Source: Glycine soja (lineage: Eukaryota > Streptophyta > Magnoliopsida > Fabales > Fabaceae). Taken from it: a stretch of 64,000 bases of DNA. Positions 21,163 to 33,275 of the stretch are shown here, one piece after another (position 1 is the stretch's first letter; every line of letters begins with the position of its first letter). Made by a program: the position numbers and the translations under genes. The stretch covers positions 33,615,718-33,679,717 of the forward strand of contig NC_041021.1 of assembly GCF_004193775.1 (NCBI RefSeq), in the 5' to 3' direction. The notes below the pieces were generated by a model that had not been told where the DNA came from, did not search any database, and saw only the letters and a list, made by a program, of their open reading frames with translations.

Positions 21163-23276
21163 TGATGCAATCCTATCCCCTAAGGGCATTTGATAGAAGA
21201 CTTCAAGAAGATTGGGCCAGAGATACAAGAGAAGGCCCTAGGGTTCTCATGGGCCTTAGGGAAGATTTTGGGCCCATGGGCTCAGTATGAGCCTAATTAT
21301 TTTTGTACATATTAGGTTAGGAATTCATTATTTTTGGGCGTTGTATTTAGGGCTTCATAATATAGGTAGGGTACTGATTGCACCGGGCAAGTGCATCGGA
21401 TCACACAAGTAGTGTAAAACGGTAAGAACTGAGTATCGAACTCTCGGGGAACTTGTGTTACTTGATAAAGCTATATTCAATGAATAGGTGTCTAATATGA
21501 AAAGATATGTGTGGACTATGAACAGGTATGTAAACTAACTATTAAAAAGGAAAATCATGTGAGTAATGATGTGTAAAGGCAAGTAGACAACATGTTGGTC
21601 TTCCTATTAGGTGCCTGATGTTATAAGGATATTCTCTACTTAACAATGCTCATGTGTTCTATGGTGTCTCCTGAAATGCTAATCCCCAATCCCTTGTGAT
21701 AGTCTAGCCTAATCCTGATCAAGCATCATCTTCAGATTCCTCTTGTTGGACTAAACTCGAGCAGAACCACATTAAGACAAACATACAAACAACTAGGTTA
21801 CCGTACCCCGATCCCTCGTGATAATATGATAAACTAGCCTTGTCCTATCATGTTCTAAGAATCTCACAATCACTCACAGACTCATATCATGCTCTTAGGA
21901 TGGCTTCCTCTTCAAGCTCAGTTCTCTGCCAGTCTTCGCACAGCAAAAACTCTCTGGACTTTGGACCTTTCTCTCTCTAGAAATCTCTAAAAATGCAGAA
22001 GCTCAAGGAAAATCCCAAACTCTATCTCCATTTCTGATTTCAGGCTTAAATAGGTGGCTTTGTTGGTGCTTGCGTGCTTAGCGCAACTCTGGCTCGCTTA
22101 GCGCGCATAAGTGAATTTCGGCTTAGCGCTCGTCTTCTCGCTTAGCGGATGCATGCAAGCGGTGCGCTTAGTAGGATGAGTGCTTGCTTAGCGCGTGTGT
22201 CCAGCTCATCCTTCTTCCAGATTCTTCCTCACACTCAGCTGCAAAGTGGTGCACTTAGCGGATGGCTCGCTAAGCCGGCAGATTGGCTTAGCAAGAAGCA
22301 AAAAATCAGCACTTCACAAACTTGCCTAATTAACCTGAAATTGAAAGGAAATGATTATTAAATACACAAAATGGGAGTACTAAGTACTTATTACCTATAT
22401 TTAACAAAAATTAATTACAACACTAAAAGATAACCATAAATGGGAGGAGTTAGATACGATTTTCACAGATTTCTTACACAAAAGTTAGTTGTATTCATCG
22501 ACTAACAGGTAACCTAGAAATGTAGGATTTTTCAGCCCTTGTATTTTTGGGCACCTAGACTAGTTTTTGTATTAGGGGTAGTTTTGTAATTTCACATGCA
22601 TTAATTGAATATTTGATATGTGTGTTGGGAAATAAAGCTAATTGAATTGGGAGAAGCCCAATGTAATTAAATTTTAGAGGGGGAGGTGAGCATTTGCTTG
22701 CTACACCCCATTGCCACATCATATAGTCACATTTTGTGCATCTCCTTTATTCTTTACATTCCTCATGACACCTAAGCACACTTAGTGGAGAATCTTGGAC
22801 TTGATATTGGATTAGTGGGCTGAGCCATAGCTAAAATTCACTAATCATAATTAGTGAAATTTTGGCTCCAAAATTTGGCTCCACAAATTCAATTTAAAAT
22901 TCAAGTGAAATTTGAATAGGAATTCAAATTTCCCTCCAATTTTGTGTAACACATAGGCTATAAATAGAGGCCATATGTGTGAATTTTTTCAACTTTAATC
23001 ATTTGAGAACTACACTTCAAAGTTTAGACCTCATTTGAGGGACAAAATTTTGTGCTCCTTCTCTCCCTCTCCCTCCACTCATCTTCTCCTACCTTTAAAC
23101 TCTTATCCATGACTTCCTATGGTGGTGAGCTTCTTCTTGACTCATCTTCTCCTTGAAGTGGTGTCTCCAATCATCTTTCTTCCATCTCCATTCCACTGCT
23201 ATTGATCTTCAAGAAGCAAAGGACTTCATTGATGAAGAAGATTCATGGCCTACAAGCTCCACATGGAGCTACATCA
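21163..23276 (+). mobile_element. LTR B, 3' LTR of the deleted gypsy element, interrupted
   Basis: Starts TGATGCAATCC and ends GAGCTACATCA. Without the nested solo LTR (21375-22507) and its duplicated flank it is about 976 bp, matching LTR A. TATAAATA is at 22959 with the AAATTTGAAT/ATTCAAATTT palindrome just upstream. Confidence 0.85.
21375..22507 (-). mobile_element. Solo LTR, family F copy 2, inside LTR B
   Basis: Starts TGATTGCACCGGGCAAGTG and ends CGACTAACA, 1133 bp, homologous to 4023-5347. Flanks GGTAC (21370-21374) and GGTAA (22508-22512) match at 4 of 5 positions; the undisturbed site is visible in LTR A near 15135. A CGCTTAGCG cluster lies at 22075-22290. Strand is inferred as for copy 1. 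Confidence 0.88.
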
Positions 23277-25036
23277 TAAAGGAAAAAGAACAAGCTACAA
23301 TAAATTGTAAGCATCAGGGTTAGCAACAACAAGAGAGAATTTATACAAAATTAAAATAAAAGAAAAGAATACAAAAGTAAGGAAAATAACCTATCTAACT
23401 GAGAATTTAAATCTGAAAGAACTGAGTGGGCGACTTAAGTTCTCAACAATGATGCTAGAAACTTGTTAGACATTTGACAAGAATACCAATGTCGTTGTAG
23501 GTTATAGATTTGATAAAAGAGATTGTCTCTACATGGACTTGAGTTACTTAGTTTTTCCAGATAAAAGTGAACAGTTCAATAGTTTTGTACAAATTTAATC
23601 AAAATATTATGGGTTTAACAAAAATAATGAAAGTAACGGAATAGTGGAGAAAACAGAAACAACGAAATTAGTGCATAAGAAATACGTAAATTTATGGAAT
23701 TTATTAAAACAAATTTAATTAATTCAAGAAAGACTTAGGATTGGACTTCATCGTTTATACCCTCAGTATCCTAATAATATTAACATATATAAATCATTTT
23801 CTAACATCACTGATGCATACATTAAATCACCCCGAATCGATCTCTCGGATTCGAGAATCCTAAGAATATTTACCGAATATCGATTCCTCGCATATGAAAT
23901 AAATATCTCAGCATTACAATCATAATCTCGTGCTATTCCTAGCAACGTAACATAAAGAGTAAATTCATTCAGTTCAAATTCTAAGAATAATTTCCAGTCA
24001 AACTTAAAATCCAATTTCATGAAATTAGTGATCAAATAGAATCAAGAATTACGAACAAAATGAAATTACCAGTAATGAGCAGGAAAGGATTCATTTATAT
24101 ATATATATATATATATATAATCAAAAGAGATACAAAAGGGTATGAAGATTACATCTAATCCTTTGGAGAAACAGGTTGATCATTACATAGAACACATGAT
24201 CAACAGAAGAAATGGCGAACGAGGAGATCCACGGTCACAAATCTACAGGTCAATGCCACTTTTCTCTCCTTTCTCTCACTTCTTTGTGGTGTCTTCTCTC
24301 TAAGGTGTACATTTCTTCTTCCTCTAGTTTGCATGGTTTTCTATACAAAATGAGCCAAGAGGTGCCAGACCAACTCGCCTAGGCGAGTTGGTTGCTTTAG
24401 GCTAAAGACATTCACTTGCCCACGCGAGCTGTACTTGCCCAGGTGATATGTTTGCTTAAGGTTGAAGAAAATTCACTAGCCCAGGCGAGTTGGTTGCCAG
24501 CCTGGGCGAATGGTACTCTGAAGTATTGTAAAAATGACTCTTTTGCCCTTCATCTTTGGGTTGGTTTCTGGATCTAACAAACAACCATCGAATCATAAGG
24601 AATGCATGGATGAATCTTCCATATTTAAACAAACAAATTATTAAATGTACAGTATATAAAACAACTAGAAATAAGGGAAGTTTATAAGAAAATTATTACA
24701 ATCAAAAGATAAGCACTAACATTTTAATTCTAAAAATAACTGAAATATGGCACTTATCAGCTAAAATTATACGATTTATGTTGAAATTTCCTCCTAAGAA
24801 CTAATCTCGGCTAAAATCAAACGTGATGTGGTCAAAAGATAAATCTATGCGGCCTATTTTCACTTACACAATTTATTATTTTCTACTGAATGCAACTTTG
24901 GCATACAAAGTCGAATGTGTTACTTTTGATTAAATTAACATTGTGACAAGCATAACTTTTTCAATAATATTACACCAAAGGCTAGCAAAATCAAGTGCAT
25001 AAAAATTCTAATGTAAATCTAACAACTCTTATCTTT
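23277..25036 (-). mobile_element. Probable LTR or LTR remnant with 24-bp palindrome
   Basis: On the minus strand a TGATAAGTGCCATATTTCAG start near 24770 and a possible TCTAACA end near 23464 suggest an LTR of about 1.3 kb. No clean target duplication was found, so the limits are uncertain. It contains a (TA)n run at about 24096-24119, a perfect palindrome at 24369-24392 and a weaker relative near 24478-24510. 23277-23463 and 24771-25036 hold AT-rich sequence with no further feature. Confidence 0.5.
24341..24392 (-). promoter_or_regulatory. Perfect 24-bp palindrome beside TATA-like motif
   Basis: 24369-24392 is a perfect 24-bp palindrome with the core CAACTCGCCTAGGCGAGTTG. Eighteen bp away on the minus strand is TTTTGTATAG (24341-24350). 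Same arrangement as in the Ogre LTR promoters. Confidence 0.55.
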
Positions 25037-26965
25037 TTATTCCCTAATACCTACATTATCCTCATCATCGGCCTCATCGTCTTTTGTATGACAGTCTTTC
25101 GATGGGGTCATCAACCTCTTTGGCGTAGGGGCTCCATCCTCTAGAATGTCATCAATTGGCACCAACTCCCCATGATAAACTTCTTTGTTGATATCAAAGA
25201 CACTCAAATCAGAGACCTCGCAAAACAGCAACAGTTGCCGAAGGCAATGGTTGAAACCCGCCTCGTGTGAGTTATACGCATCCTCAAAAGGCTTATGCTA
25301 AATCTTATCCTTCTTAGTGGTGGCCTCCTCTTTCTCTTTTTTTCTCAATAGACAAGGCAGCCGAAAGCCTAGCAATCTTAGCATCACAAGATTTAACCAA
25401 AGTTGTAAAAAGTCCTAGAAGTTGGTCTAGTTAGCGACATCATCCCTTTTGTTCAACACTTGCAGCCCTTGGTCAGAAATCATCTCTGGGTTGATGAGAC
25501 AGTTTGGCTTAAAATCTTCTGTGAAGAAACCTTGGTTGGTTAGCGCTGACAGTTTGGCCATGGTTAAGGCTGGCTCAAATTCAAGAATGTGTTGTTTAAG
25601 TCTTTTACATAATGAGTTACCATCTTTGTGATCAAAAGGTTTCCCAAAGTTACTTCGGTATTCGTAGTGACTCCAATTCTTGTGCTTGCATCTTTTCTAG
25701 ACGAAGGTACCATGTTAGTTGGCGTGTTGTGTGGCCCCGATGTTCGGTTGAGAGGAGGAATCAATGGAGAAGGACCACCACCATTAGAAATCTTGTTGCT
25801 CTAAGCCAAGCAGAAGGCATTCATATTGGCACTAGCGAGTCACGATTCCTACAAAATAACAGGTTCTAAATGAACAAGTTAGAGCGAGGAGTCGACAAAC
25901 ACACAAAAGAAATACAACTAACCCTTAAGATCCTAAACAAGACTTGGAGATTAGAGAAGCGACACAAGAGACCGAGCAGGAAGTCATCGAGGGAGTGTTT
26001 CAAGGAACTCAAGACGTTCATCGGTGCTTAAAAGCTCTTTTAGATACTCATCATAGCAATGGGGGAATTGTTGCCAGTAGAAGGGAAATGATGGATTTCC
26101 TGTAGAATCATAAAAGAAATTATTCTTGGTTATTGGCCTTATTGTTACTTTAAAGTAACTAGTTTTGAAATTTTTGTAGCACGACATGAAGGTATTGAAT
26201 AGAGGATGCTTCGGGACCCAGATCAAGGATACCCACTGGACTTTGTCTTGCAGACGACTACAAAAGTAGTGTAGAAAGAGGTTAGGCATCGCCAACACAA
26301 AGCTATACAAGCAAAGAGCAAGGAATTTTCATGGCCAACCTATTCGGATGAAGTTATGTTTGAGCCACGTTTGAGAAGTAGTCAAATGAGACTCTTACAT
26401 TTAAGTCGGGAAATAAGCAATCATACATGTAAAAGAAGTCTTTGTTCATCCCTTCTTAGTTCATAAATATTAACTTTAGGAAAGGAGTGGCATCTGACCA
26501 GACTTTACGAAGAGTAACCAAATAGTATTTCGCTTTAGTCATCATACTAATTGGCAACCAACTCAAAAGGTTAAGTAGATTCGACTCGTAGTTGTATCTG
26601 TAGAAGTAGGTACCTACCTTACCATCAACCCATGTGTACTCGGGAAGTGTGATAGGGGGCACGCTTTTATCCTTCAACACAAGGTGCTTCTTTGGCCAAA
26701 GAATAACTTCCATATAAGTCCTCGGTTGGGCAACAACAACCGCAAATGGAGCCATAATATTATTGTCCATTCTTTTCGGTAGTTGGTTTAGAAACACTGA
26801 GAAGTCACTTGACTCCCCTTAAGTGGAAGAGTCACCTACTGAGGTGGAAGAACTCCATCTTAACGAGTCCGAACCAAAAGACACCAGCATGACCTCATTA
26901 TCATACCCACAAACTTTTGACCTGTTACTGACTGACTCCCTCGATGAACCTTTGACCAGAACCAT
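25037..26965 (-). pseudogene. Plant transposon gag-like protein (PF04195-like), broken
   Basis: Minus-strand gene, probable start MVLVKGSSRESVSN at 26965. A TAA interrupts it near 26819, then SSDFSVFLNQLPKRMDNN runs to a stop at 26456. Further on, the phrases VSFDYFSNVAQT, LHPNRLAMKIPC, then VQWVSLIWVPKHPLF and GNPSFPFYWQQFPHCYDEYL appear with stops and a frameshift between them. The LHPN and FPFYW patterns are like the putative gypsy-type transposon domain PF04195, common in large plant retroelements; this is from memory. An acidic tail ends at 25037. Its function in the parent element is unknown. Nothing here suggests a host gene. Confidence 0.55.
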
Positions 26966-27862
26966 TATTTCTCGATAAAGAGAATAACACAAGTGATGAG
27001 TGCATAGGGTTCCTCCATTTTATAGGAGTTGGGCTTTTAAAGAATACTTTTAAAGAAGTCCAATTTATAACCATTCCCCCCTGTTTTATCAAAATAAATC
27101 TATGGCTGGGAGCACTAGGCTTTCGGTACCCAATGTAAGTAGTTGAGGAGACGTGTGATGTAACTATTACATCCATGATGTAACCATTACATCATGGCAT
27201 CATAAAATGTAACCATTAGAAGAGAAAATGATAACCACCCTGACACAATAACCTAGCATAAAACCCATCTTTTTGGCTGAGGCCAAAAGGCTTGGAGGGC
27301 CAATGTATTGGATAAGTATTCAAGCAAGATGATAAGATGCCTATATTATAACATACCTATAAAGATGAATACCCTTTAATGTATACAAGTATCAAGGACC
27401 ATTCCATAAACATGTCTCATTCTTTAATGTATACAAGTATCAAGGACCATTCGACTCCAATTATAGTTAATAAATTTACTTAAAGGTAATTATCTAGTTA
27501 GGAGAGGCTAAACAAGGTTAAGAAGCATGTTCCCTAACTGGTAATCAGTACATGCAGGCTCAGAGATCCAAGGCCCAATAAGATCATTATAAAAAGGGAA
27601 GAGCCCCCAGGTAAAGACCACTATTCATTTTAATATTCCTTTGACATTATTTATGGCTTTGAGCCAAACTCTCACTTGAGTGTCGGAGTGCCTTTTATAG
27701 GTACCTCCCTTCTCTTGTTTTGGACTCGCACACATCAAAGATGTAGACAAGTTATGTGTGGAAGAACCATTCGGCATAGTAAGTAACCCTTCAATGAAAG
27801 AGATAGTGTTCGGTCTATTTGTGATAGGAACATGTGTATATTTATATTGCAGCATCTATATG
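26966..27862. other. Probable LTR-derived sequence, no gene
   Basis: Contains a near-perfect duplication of TTTAATGTATACAAGTATCA plus AGGACCATTC at about 27377 and 27425, and a plausible promoter (CATTATAAAAAGGGAAG near 27587). These are LTR-like, and the position upstream of the pseudogene at 26965 fits a former 5' LTR and leader. Boundaries could not be set. Confidence 0.45.
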
Positions 27863-27882
27863 CACACACACACACACACACA
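27863..27882. repeat. (CA)10 microsatellite
   Basis: Ten uninterrupted CA dinucleotides. Confidence 0.95.
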
Positions 27883-29190
27883 TTATAATATTTATCTATA
27901 CTTTTGTATAATTAAAAATACAATAATATAAAAAATCATGTATTATAATTAGTACCCGTATATGGCTCTGATTATTACATTGCTAGTTTGTTAAATGTGT
28001 GATTTAGTCATGTTGCTTCAATTGCTCAAATCAAATTCTTATACTTTAAAAATTAATAAATCCAGTATAAAACTCAATTTTTTTGTCAACTAATTAAATC
28101 AAATTCTCATACTTTTATAATATATTAAAAAAAGTTGTTCAAAATATAGTTTTTAAAATAATTATGGTAAAAATAAATAAATTGATCATACATTAAAATG
28201 TAAACGTTTATTACTATTAATTTGTCCATGAAAGCACTAAATGGGTTTAATGGTATTTTTGGTTTAGGAAAAAAATGAAAAGAAAGAAAAGGAAGTAAAA
28301 GAAAAGGAGTAAAAAGTAAGATAATTATCTAAGTTACTTCATTTTTGTTTGCATTCTTGTTTCATTTTTGTGTCGCTCTTGTTCTTGTTTCTTTCAGATT
28401 CTATTTCAAAATTCTTTTTGAATTCTATTTCAAATTTGTTTTAGTTCTGTTACAAATTCTATTACCAATTCCGTTTGGGGACAATTTAGCTTACTGGAAG
28501 AATTTAGGGGTTTAGGGTCTAGTAGGCTCTTGAATTGTCTAGTTTTCTATTTTCCTATTGAACAAATTTCCTATTAAATTTGGACCAGTGGAATTGATTG
28601 ATTGAAGAATAGTCTATTATCCTAGACGAATTTTGAAAAAAAAGATTAAAAAAGTTGCAAAAAGTGTGAATAAAGTGGGTGTTTGATTTTTGAACTCGAA
28701 TTTAAGGCCGTTAGAGGCATGTTTTTGGCAAAAATATCAAACCAAATTCCCTTGCCTAGGGATTCTCCTTTCAATTCTAAATGTTTTGATATATAGTGGG
28801 CCTCAAATGGACAACCGTAGCGAATGTTATGACCATTTGAAAATTACATGTCATCTTTGCTATTCTATTCTTCTTCTTTTATGTGATTGAGAAGTTTCTT
28901 TGTTTCTTCTACCTGTTATTGAGTTTCTGCTATCTGTTATTGAGTTTCTGCTACCTATTATTGAGTCTGTGATAAATAAGCTATTTTTTTTCTTCTATTC
29001 TATTACCTTGTGACTCCTATTTGATTAATCTAGGAACTTAAGAAGGAGTGAGTGGTAAAAGGCAAGAGTGAAAAACATCACACAAAAGCCTATATTGAGA
29101 GCATCAAACACGAGTGAACTACCATCAAAGAGAAAAACATGTGAGTAGAGTGTGATGAGGTCTTGTAACCTTTGTTTTTGTTCCTTAATT
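27883..29190 (+). other. AT-rich spacer then untranslated leader of a gypsy element
   Basis: 27883-28330 is AT-rich with no feature. 28330-29190 is T-rich, with repeated TTATTGAGTTTCTGCTA phrases near 28910-28960, and leads into the gag start at 29191. No LTR or primer-binding site could be fixed. Confidence 0.5.
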
Positions 29191-30834
29191 ATGGCAGGAG
29201 CTGGTGACGGTGGTGGTGAATATCATCAACTAGACGGATCTCAGTGCTTGTTACTGGATGTTATGACTACACAAATGCAACGTTTGTTGAACTATAACAA
29301 TGAAGAGCTCTATGGATGAATAGAAGGACTAGAGCACCAACTGAATCAAAATGTTGGAAGACCTTATGGTGGGAACAGAAGGGGAAATGATGGGTTGAGG
29401 AAAAACAGAATGGAGGGGCAGAACAAAATTGAGGGAGTAAAACTCAGTGTACCTCCTTTCAAAGGTAGGAGTGACCCAAACACCTACCTTGACTAGGAGA
29501 TATAGATTGAACATGTATTTTCCTGCAACAATTATACTGAAGAGCAGAATGTGAAGTTAGCAGCAGTTGAATTCTCAGACTATGCCCTTGTTTGGTGGAA
29601 TAAAAATCAAAGAGAGATTATGAGAAAGGAAGCGCGAGAGATAGATACATGGACTGAGATGAGAAGGGTTATGCGAAAGAGGTATGTTCCAACTAGCTAC
29701 AGTAGAACTATGCAACAGAAACTCCAGAGGCTGTCCCAAGGAAGTATGATTGTGGAGGAGTACTACAAAGAGATGGAGATGACACTAGTGAGGGCCAACA
29801 CTGAAGAGGAAATTAAGGACACAATGGCTCGTTTCTTGAGTGGCCTAAATCCTGACATTAGAGATGTTGAATTATAGGAGTATGTGGAATTGGATGACTT
29901 GCTGCATAAGGCAGTCCGGGTTGAACAACAACTGAAAAGGAAAATTACAGCAAAAAGGAACTCATCCAACACTTTCAACCAGAACTGGACCAACAGATCC
30001 AAAAAGGAGGAAGGCACCGCATCTTGTCCATCAACATAGTCTCCACATGGAAAGTTAGCAGTGTCTAGTGTTGGAACCAAGCATAATTCTTCCTCATCAT
30101 CAAACACTGGTACCAAAAACATAAAATGCTTCAAATGCTTAGGCATAGGACATATTGCTTCCGACTGCCCGACCAGGTGGACCATGATCATGAAGGCAGA
30201 TGGAGAAATCACTAGTGAATCTGAAATCAGTGAAGAAGAAGAAGTGGAAGAAGAGCTTGAGGAGGAAGCTATGTAGGGTGATATACTAATGGTGAGAAGG
30301 CTCTTGGGAAGTCAGATGCAGCCACTGGATGACACCCAAAGAGAAAATATTTTTCACACTAGATGCACAATTAATGGTAAGCTTTGCTCTTCAATTGTTG
30401 GTGGAGGAAGTTGTACCAATGTTGCAAGTTCCAGGTTAGTGCCCAAACTGAATTTGGATACTAAGCCCCATCCTAGGCCATATAGATGTTAGTGGCTTAG
30501 TGAAGATGAAGAGGTAAAAGTGACTCAGCAGGTTGAGGTGTGTCTCACCATTGGAAGATATAATGATAGGGTGTTGTATGATGTGGTTCCAATGGAGGCA
30601 ACTCATATACTGTTAGGAAGACCGTGATAGTATGACACTAAAGCAGTGCATGATGGCTTCACCAACAAGATTTCTTTCCAGCACCGTGACCAGAAAATTA
30701 TTCTTAAACCTCTATCCCTTAGAGAAGTGTGTGATGACCAAATCAAAATGAGAAAAAAGAGAGAACAAGAGAAAGAAAAGAGTGAAGCACCAAAGAGGAA
30801 TAGGAAAAAGAAGAGTGATCCACGTGAGGGAAAA
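29191..30834 (+). pseudogene. Chromovirus-like gag-protease, multiple stops
   Basis: Start MAGAGDGGGEYHQLDGS at 29191. Gag phrases: VPPFKGRSDPNTYLD, FSDYALVWWNKNQ, RLSQGSMIVEEYYKEM, RFLSGLNPDIRD and VRVEQQLKRK. The CCHC knuckle CFKCLGIGHIASDCP near 30127 is intact. The acidic linker and MVRRLLGSQ lead to the protease, where the expected catalytic Asp is Gly (IVGGGSCTN, codon 30400-30402). The line then continues through THILLGRP to a lysine-rich tail. Stops include 29317, after NTYLD, at 29875-29877 and at 30274-30276. It is related to the gag at 17711 but is a different family member. The frame is cut at 30834 by an LTR. Confidence 0.85.
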
Positions 30835-31193
30835 TGTAACACCCTAAAATTTCGATAATTGAAAATAGATGTTTGATGTTTTTCTTGTGTTATTTGATTA
30901 CTCGATTAATTTGAATAAGTTAAGGTATTGTGTGAATTAGCCATGTGCAATATGCTTGATGTGGATGTTGAGTTATGTGGACTTTTATTGACTTAGGTTG
31001 AAATTATGAGATTTCAAACTTAAACCTGTTCCACTAAAACTGGAATCCTTGATTCCTTAATCGTTGGATCGCTTTCCAATTTGGACAGTAGGCTTGCAAC
31101 CCAATTTTGAACATTCTAACCGTTGGGATTTGCAATATAACATCTTGTGTATAAGATATGATTTTTTAACTGAAGCAGTAAAATTTGAGTTGG

Positions 31194-31252
31194 ATCAGCT
31201 CGCCCAGGCGAAATTTGGCTCGCTTGGGCGAGTGTTGCAGACTACAAATACG
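31194..31252 (+). promoter_or_regulatory. Palindrome slot and TATA-like box of LTR D2
   Basis: CTCGCCCAGGCGA and CTCGCTTGGGCGAG lie at about 31199-31232. ACTACAAATAC at 31241 aligns with ATTATAAATAT of LTR D1 (11675). The slot in D1 contains CGCTTAGCG-type repeats instead. Confidence 0.65.
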
Positions 31253-32148
31253 TCCAGTAGCATACAAGAGCCATTTTCTTTCTCGTTCTCTTCCCCTAAA
31301 CCCTCCCCCAACACCCCTAACCTCCTCCTCCACCACCACTGACCACCAATGATCGCCACGAGCCACCTTTGCTTGCCGTCGGATCACCGCATGGAGAAGA
31401 ACAGTTTAATCGGAGCGGAATCTTCAAAACTCAACTCAAGGATTCGGTAAAGAATGAAGCCTGCAATCCTTCCTTTGTGGTTTCTTCGAGGTAACCATGA
31501 TTCTAAGCCTTCTCGTTGTTAGTTTGAGCCTATCTTTGCAACTCTTCTGACTTGGGAACCATTATTGGATGTTTTTACACTTCCTTTGAAAAACCCTTGA
31601 AAAAGAGATGTTGTAAAAGTTTCCTTTTTATAAAATAGACTTTGTTTTTGTAACATTTGTTGAACCCTGGTCACAATGGCATGATCAGAATTTCAAAATG
31701 ATCTCTCTTTGATATGAATCTCAAAACACCCTTTTAGCCCCTTTTTAAATTGAATGAGTATTTGACCCCAAAAGTTAATATTAACCTTGTCTTTGAAATC
31801 AATACTAAATTATCTTTGATTGGGTATATAGAGCTCTGCGTTTGGACGAACTGACGTGAACCTAAGAGATCTTAGAACAACGCCGTAAGGAACTAAGAGA
31901 GAGATATAGATAGGTGAGGGGAGTTTATTGTTTGTTTACAGCTTTTGATACCATAGTTGGGGTCAGGAAACCCAATTATGGGGATGTATGTTTGTCCCTG
32001 TGCATGCTGGTTTTCAAGAAAAATTGTGTTTTTAACTAATGATATGTGATATATTTGTTATTGATGTGCATGCTGGTTTTTAAGAAAAAATGTGTTTTTA
32101 ACTAATGGGATGTGATACGTTTGTTATTGATGATTGAAATTGTCAATG

Positions 32149-33275
32149 ATGTTTGATCGAGGCCGTACCCGAATCAAATAAACATTAAAAATACAGTATC
32201 TAGGAAGTCATCCTAGGTCGTCTCACAACGAGCAATGGTCAACCAACGTTCATAATAGATAGTGATAAAACAGTAATGAATTGGGGGGGGGGGTTGTTTG
32301 TTTTTGTAATTTAAATAGCAAGCAAATTTTAATTAGAAATTAACAAAATTAAAACATGTTGTTTTCCCTTGATTCACAAGCAAGTCTCTTATCCTAGGTT
32401 ACAAGGATTTATCCCTAACCAGTCCAACCACTTAATCTAACCCTAATTTAAATTATTAAGCGAAAATTAACATAAGGCTGTCATTATGTGATTAAGCAAC
32501 ACATACACCAATTAATCATGAACGAAATTGATCATTAAGCATGAACGTAAATTAAGCTCAGAAACAATTAATCAAGCACTAAGCATGCATGGATTAATAG
32601 CAATGAATACAGAGTAATTGGTGAAGAGGAAAAATTGATCAGTATTCAATAGTAATAAAAAAACCTCAAAGAGAGTTGTGCTTGATCCTCAAGAGAAAAC
32701 AATGCTGGAGACTTAGCCTTCCATTAATCAGCAGAAAAAGGAATTGTAGAGTGAAGCAGAAACGAAATTGCAGAAAATGAATTTTATTCTATGTGAACAG
32801 TGTGCATGAAAAGTAATAAAAACTGGAATTGCAAAACCCTAAAATTATTCTCCTCCCCAAAAACTCTTAAACTAAAACCCTGGTGCTGTTACATAGGTTC
32901 TCAGCCCCAAAGCTTACAAATTTATTTTCAGTCCAAGCCCATAAACGAAATAAAATAAAATCTGGACAAGATAAGATAAGATTGGATGAAATAAAATCTG
33001 GACGAAATAAAATCTAGATGAAATAAAATCTAGATGAAATAAAATCTAGATAAGATAAGATTTGATAAAATAAAATTGTCTGCTCTCTTCAAGTCCAAGC
33101 CCAATTTCGGATTCAAGCCCAATTGCTTATAATTCCCCTGAAATTAAATTAAAAACACAAAATTAGTCAAGTAGGCCCAAATGATAAAACTGCATAATTA
33201 ATTTGACAATTAAGGCTAATCAGTAATTAAAATGATGACAAAAAGGGTTAAGAAATAGGAGAAAATAATGACACA
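32149..33275. mobile_element. Insertion nested in LTR D2
   Basis: The 1127-bp segment is bounded by direct repeats TCAATG (32143-32148 and 33276-33281). It starts TGTTTGATCGAGGCCGTACC near 32150 and ends ATGACACA. The ends plus flank also give an inverted TGATGT/ACATCA. It contains a poly-G run at about 32283, and 32950-33070 is a short tandem array of AAATAAAATCTAGATG. The family is probably an LTR but exact ends are ambiguous by a few bases. Confidence 0.6.
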
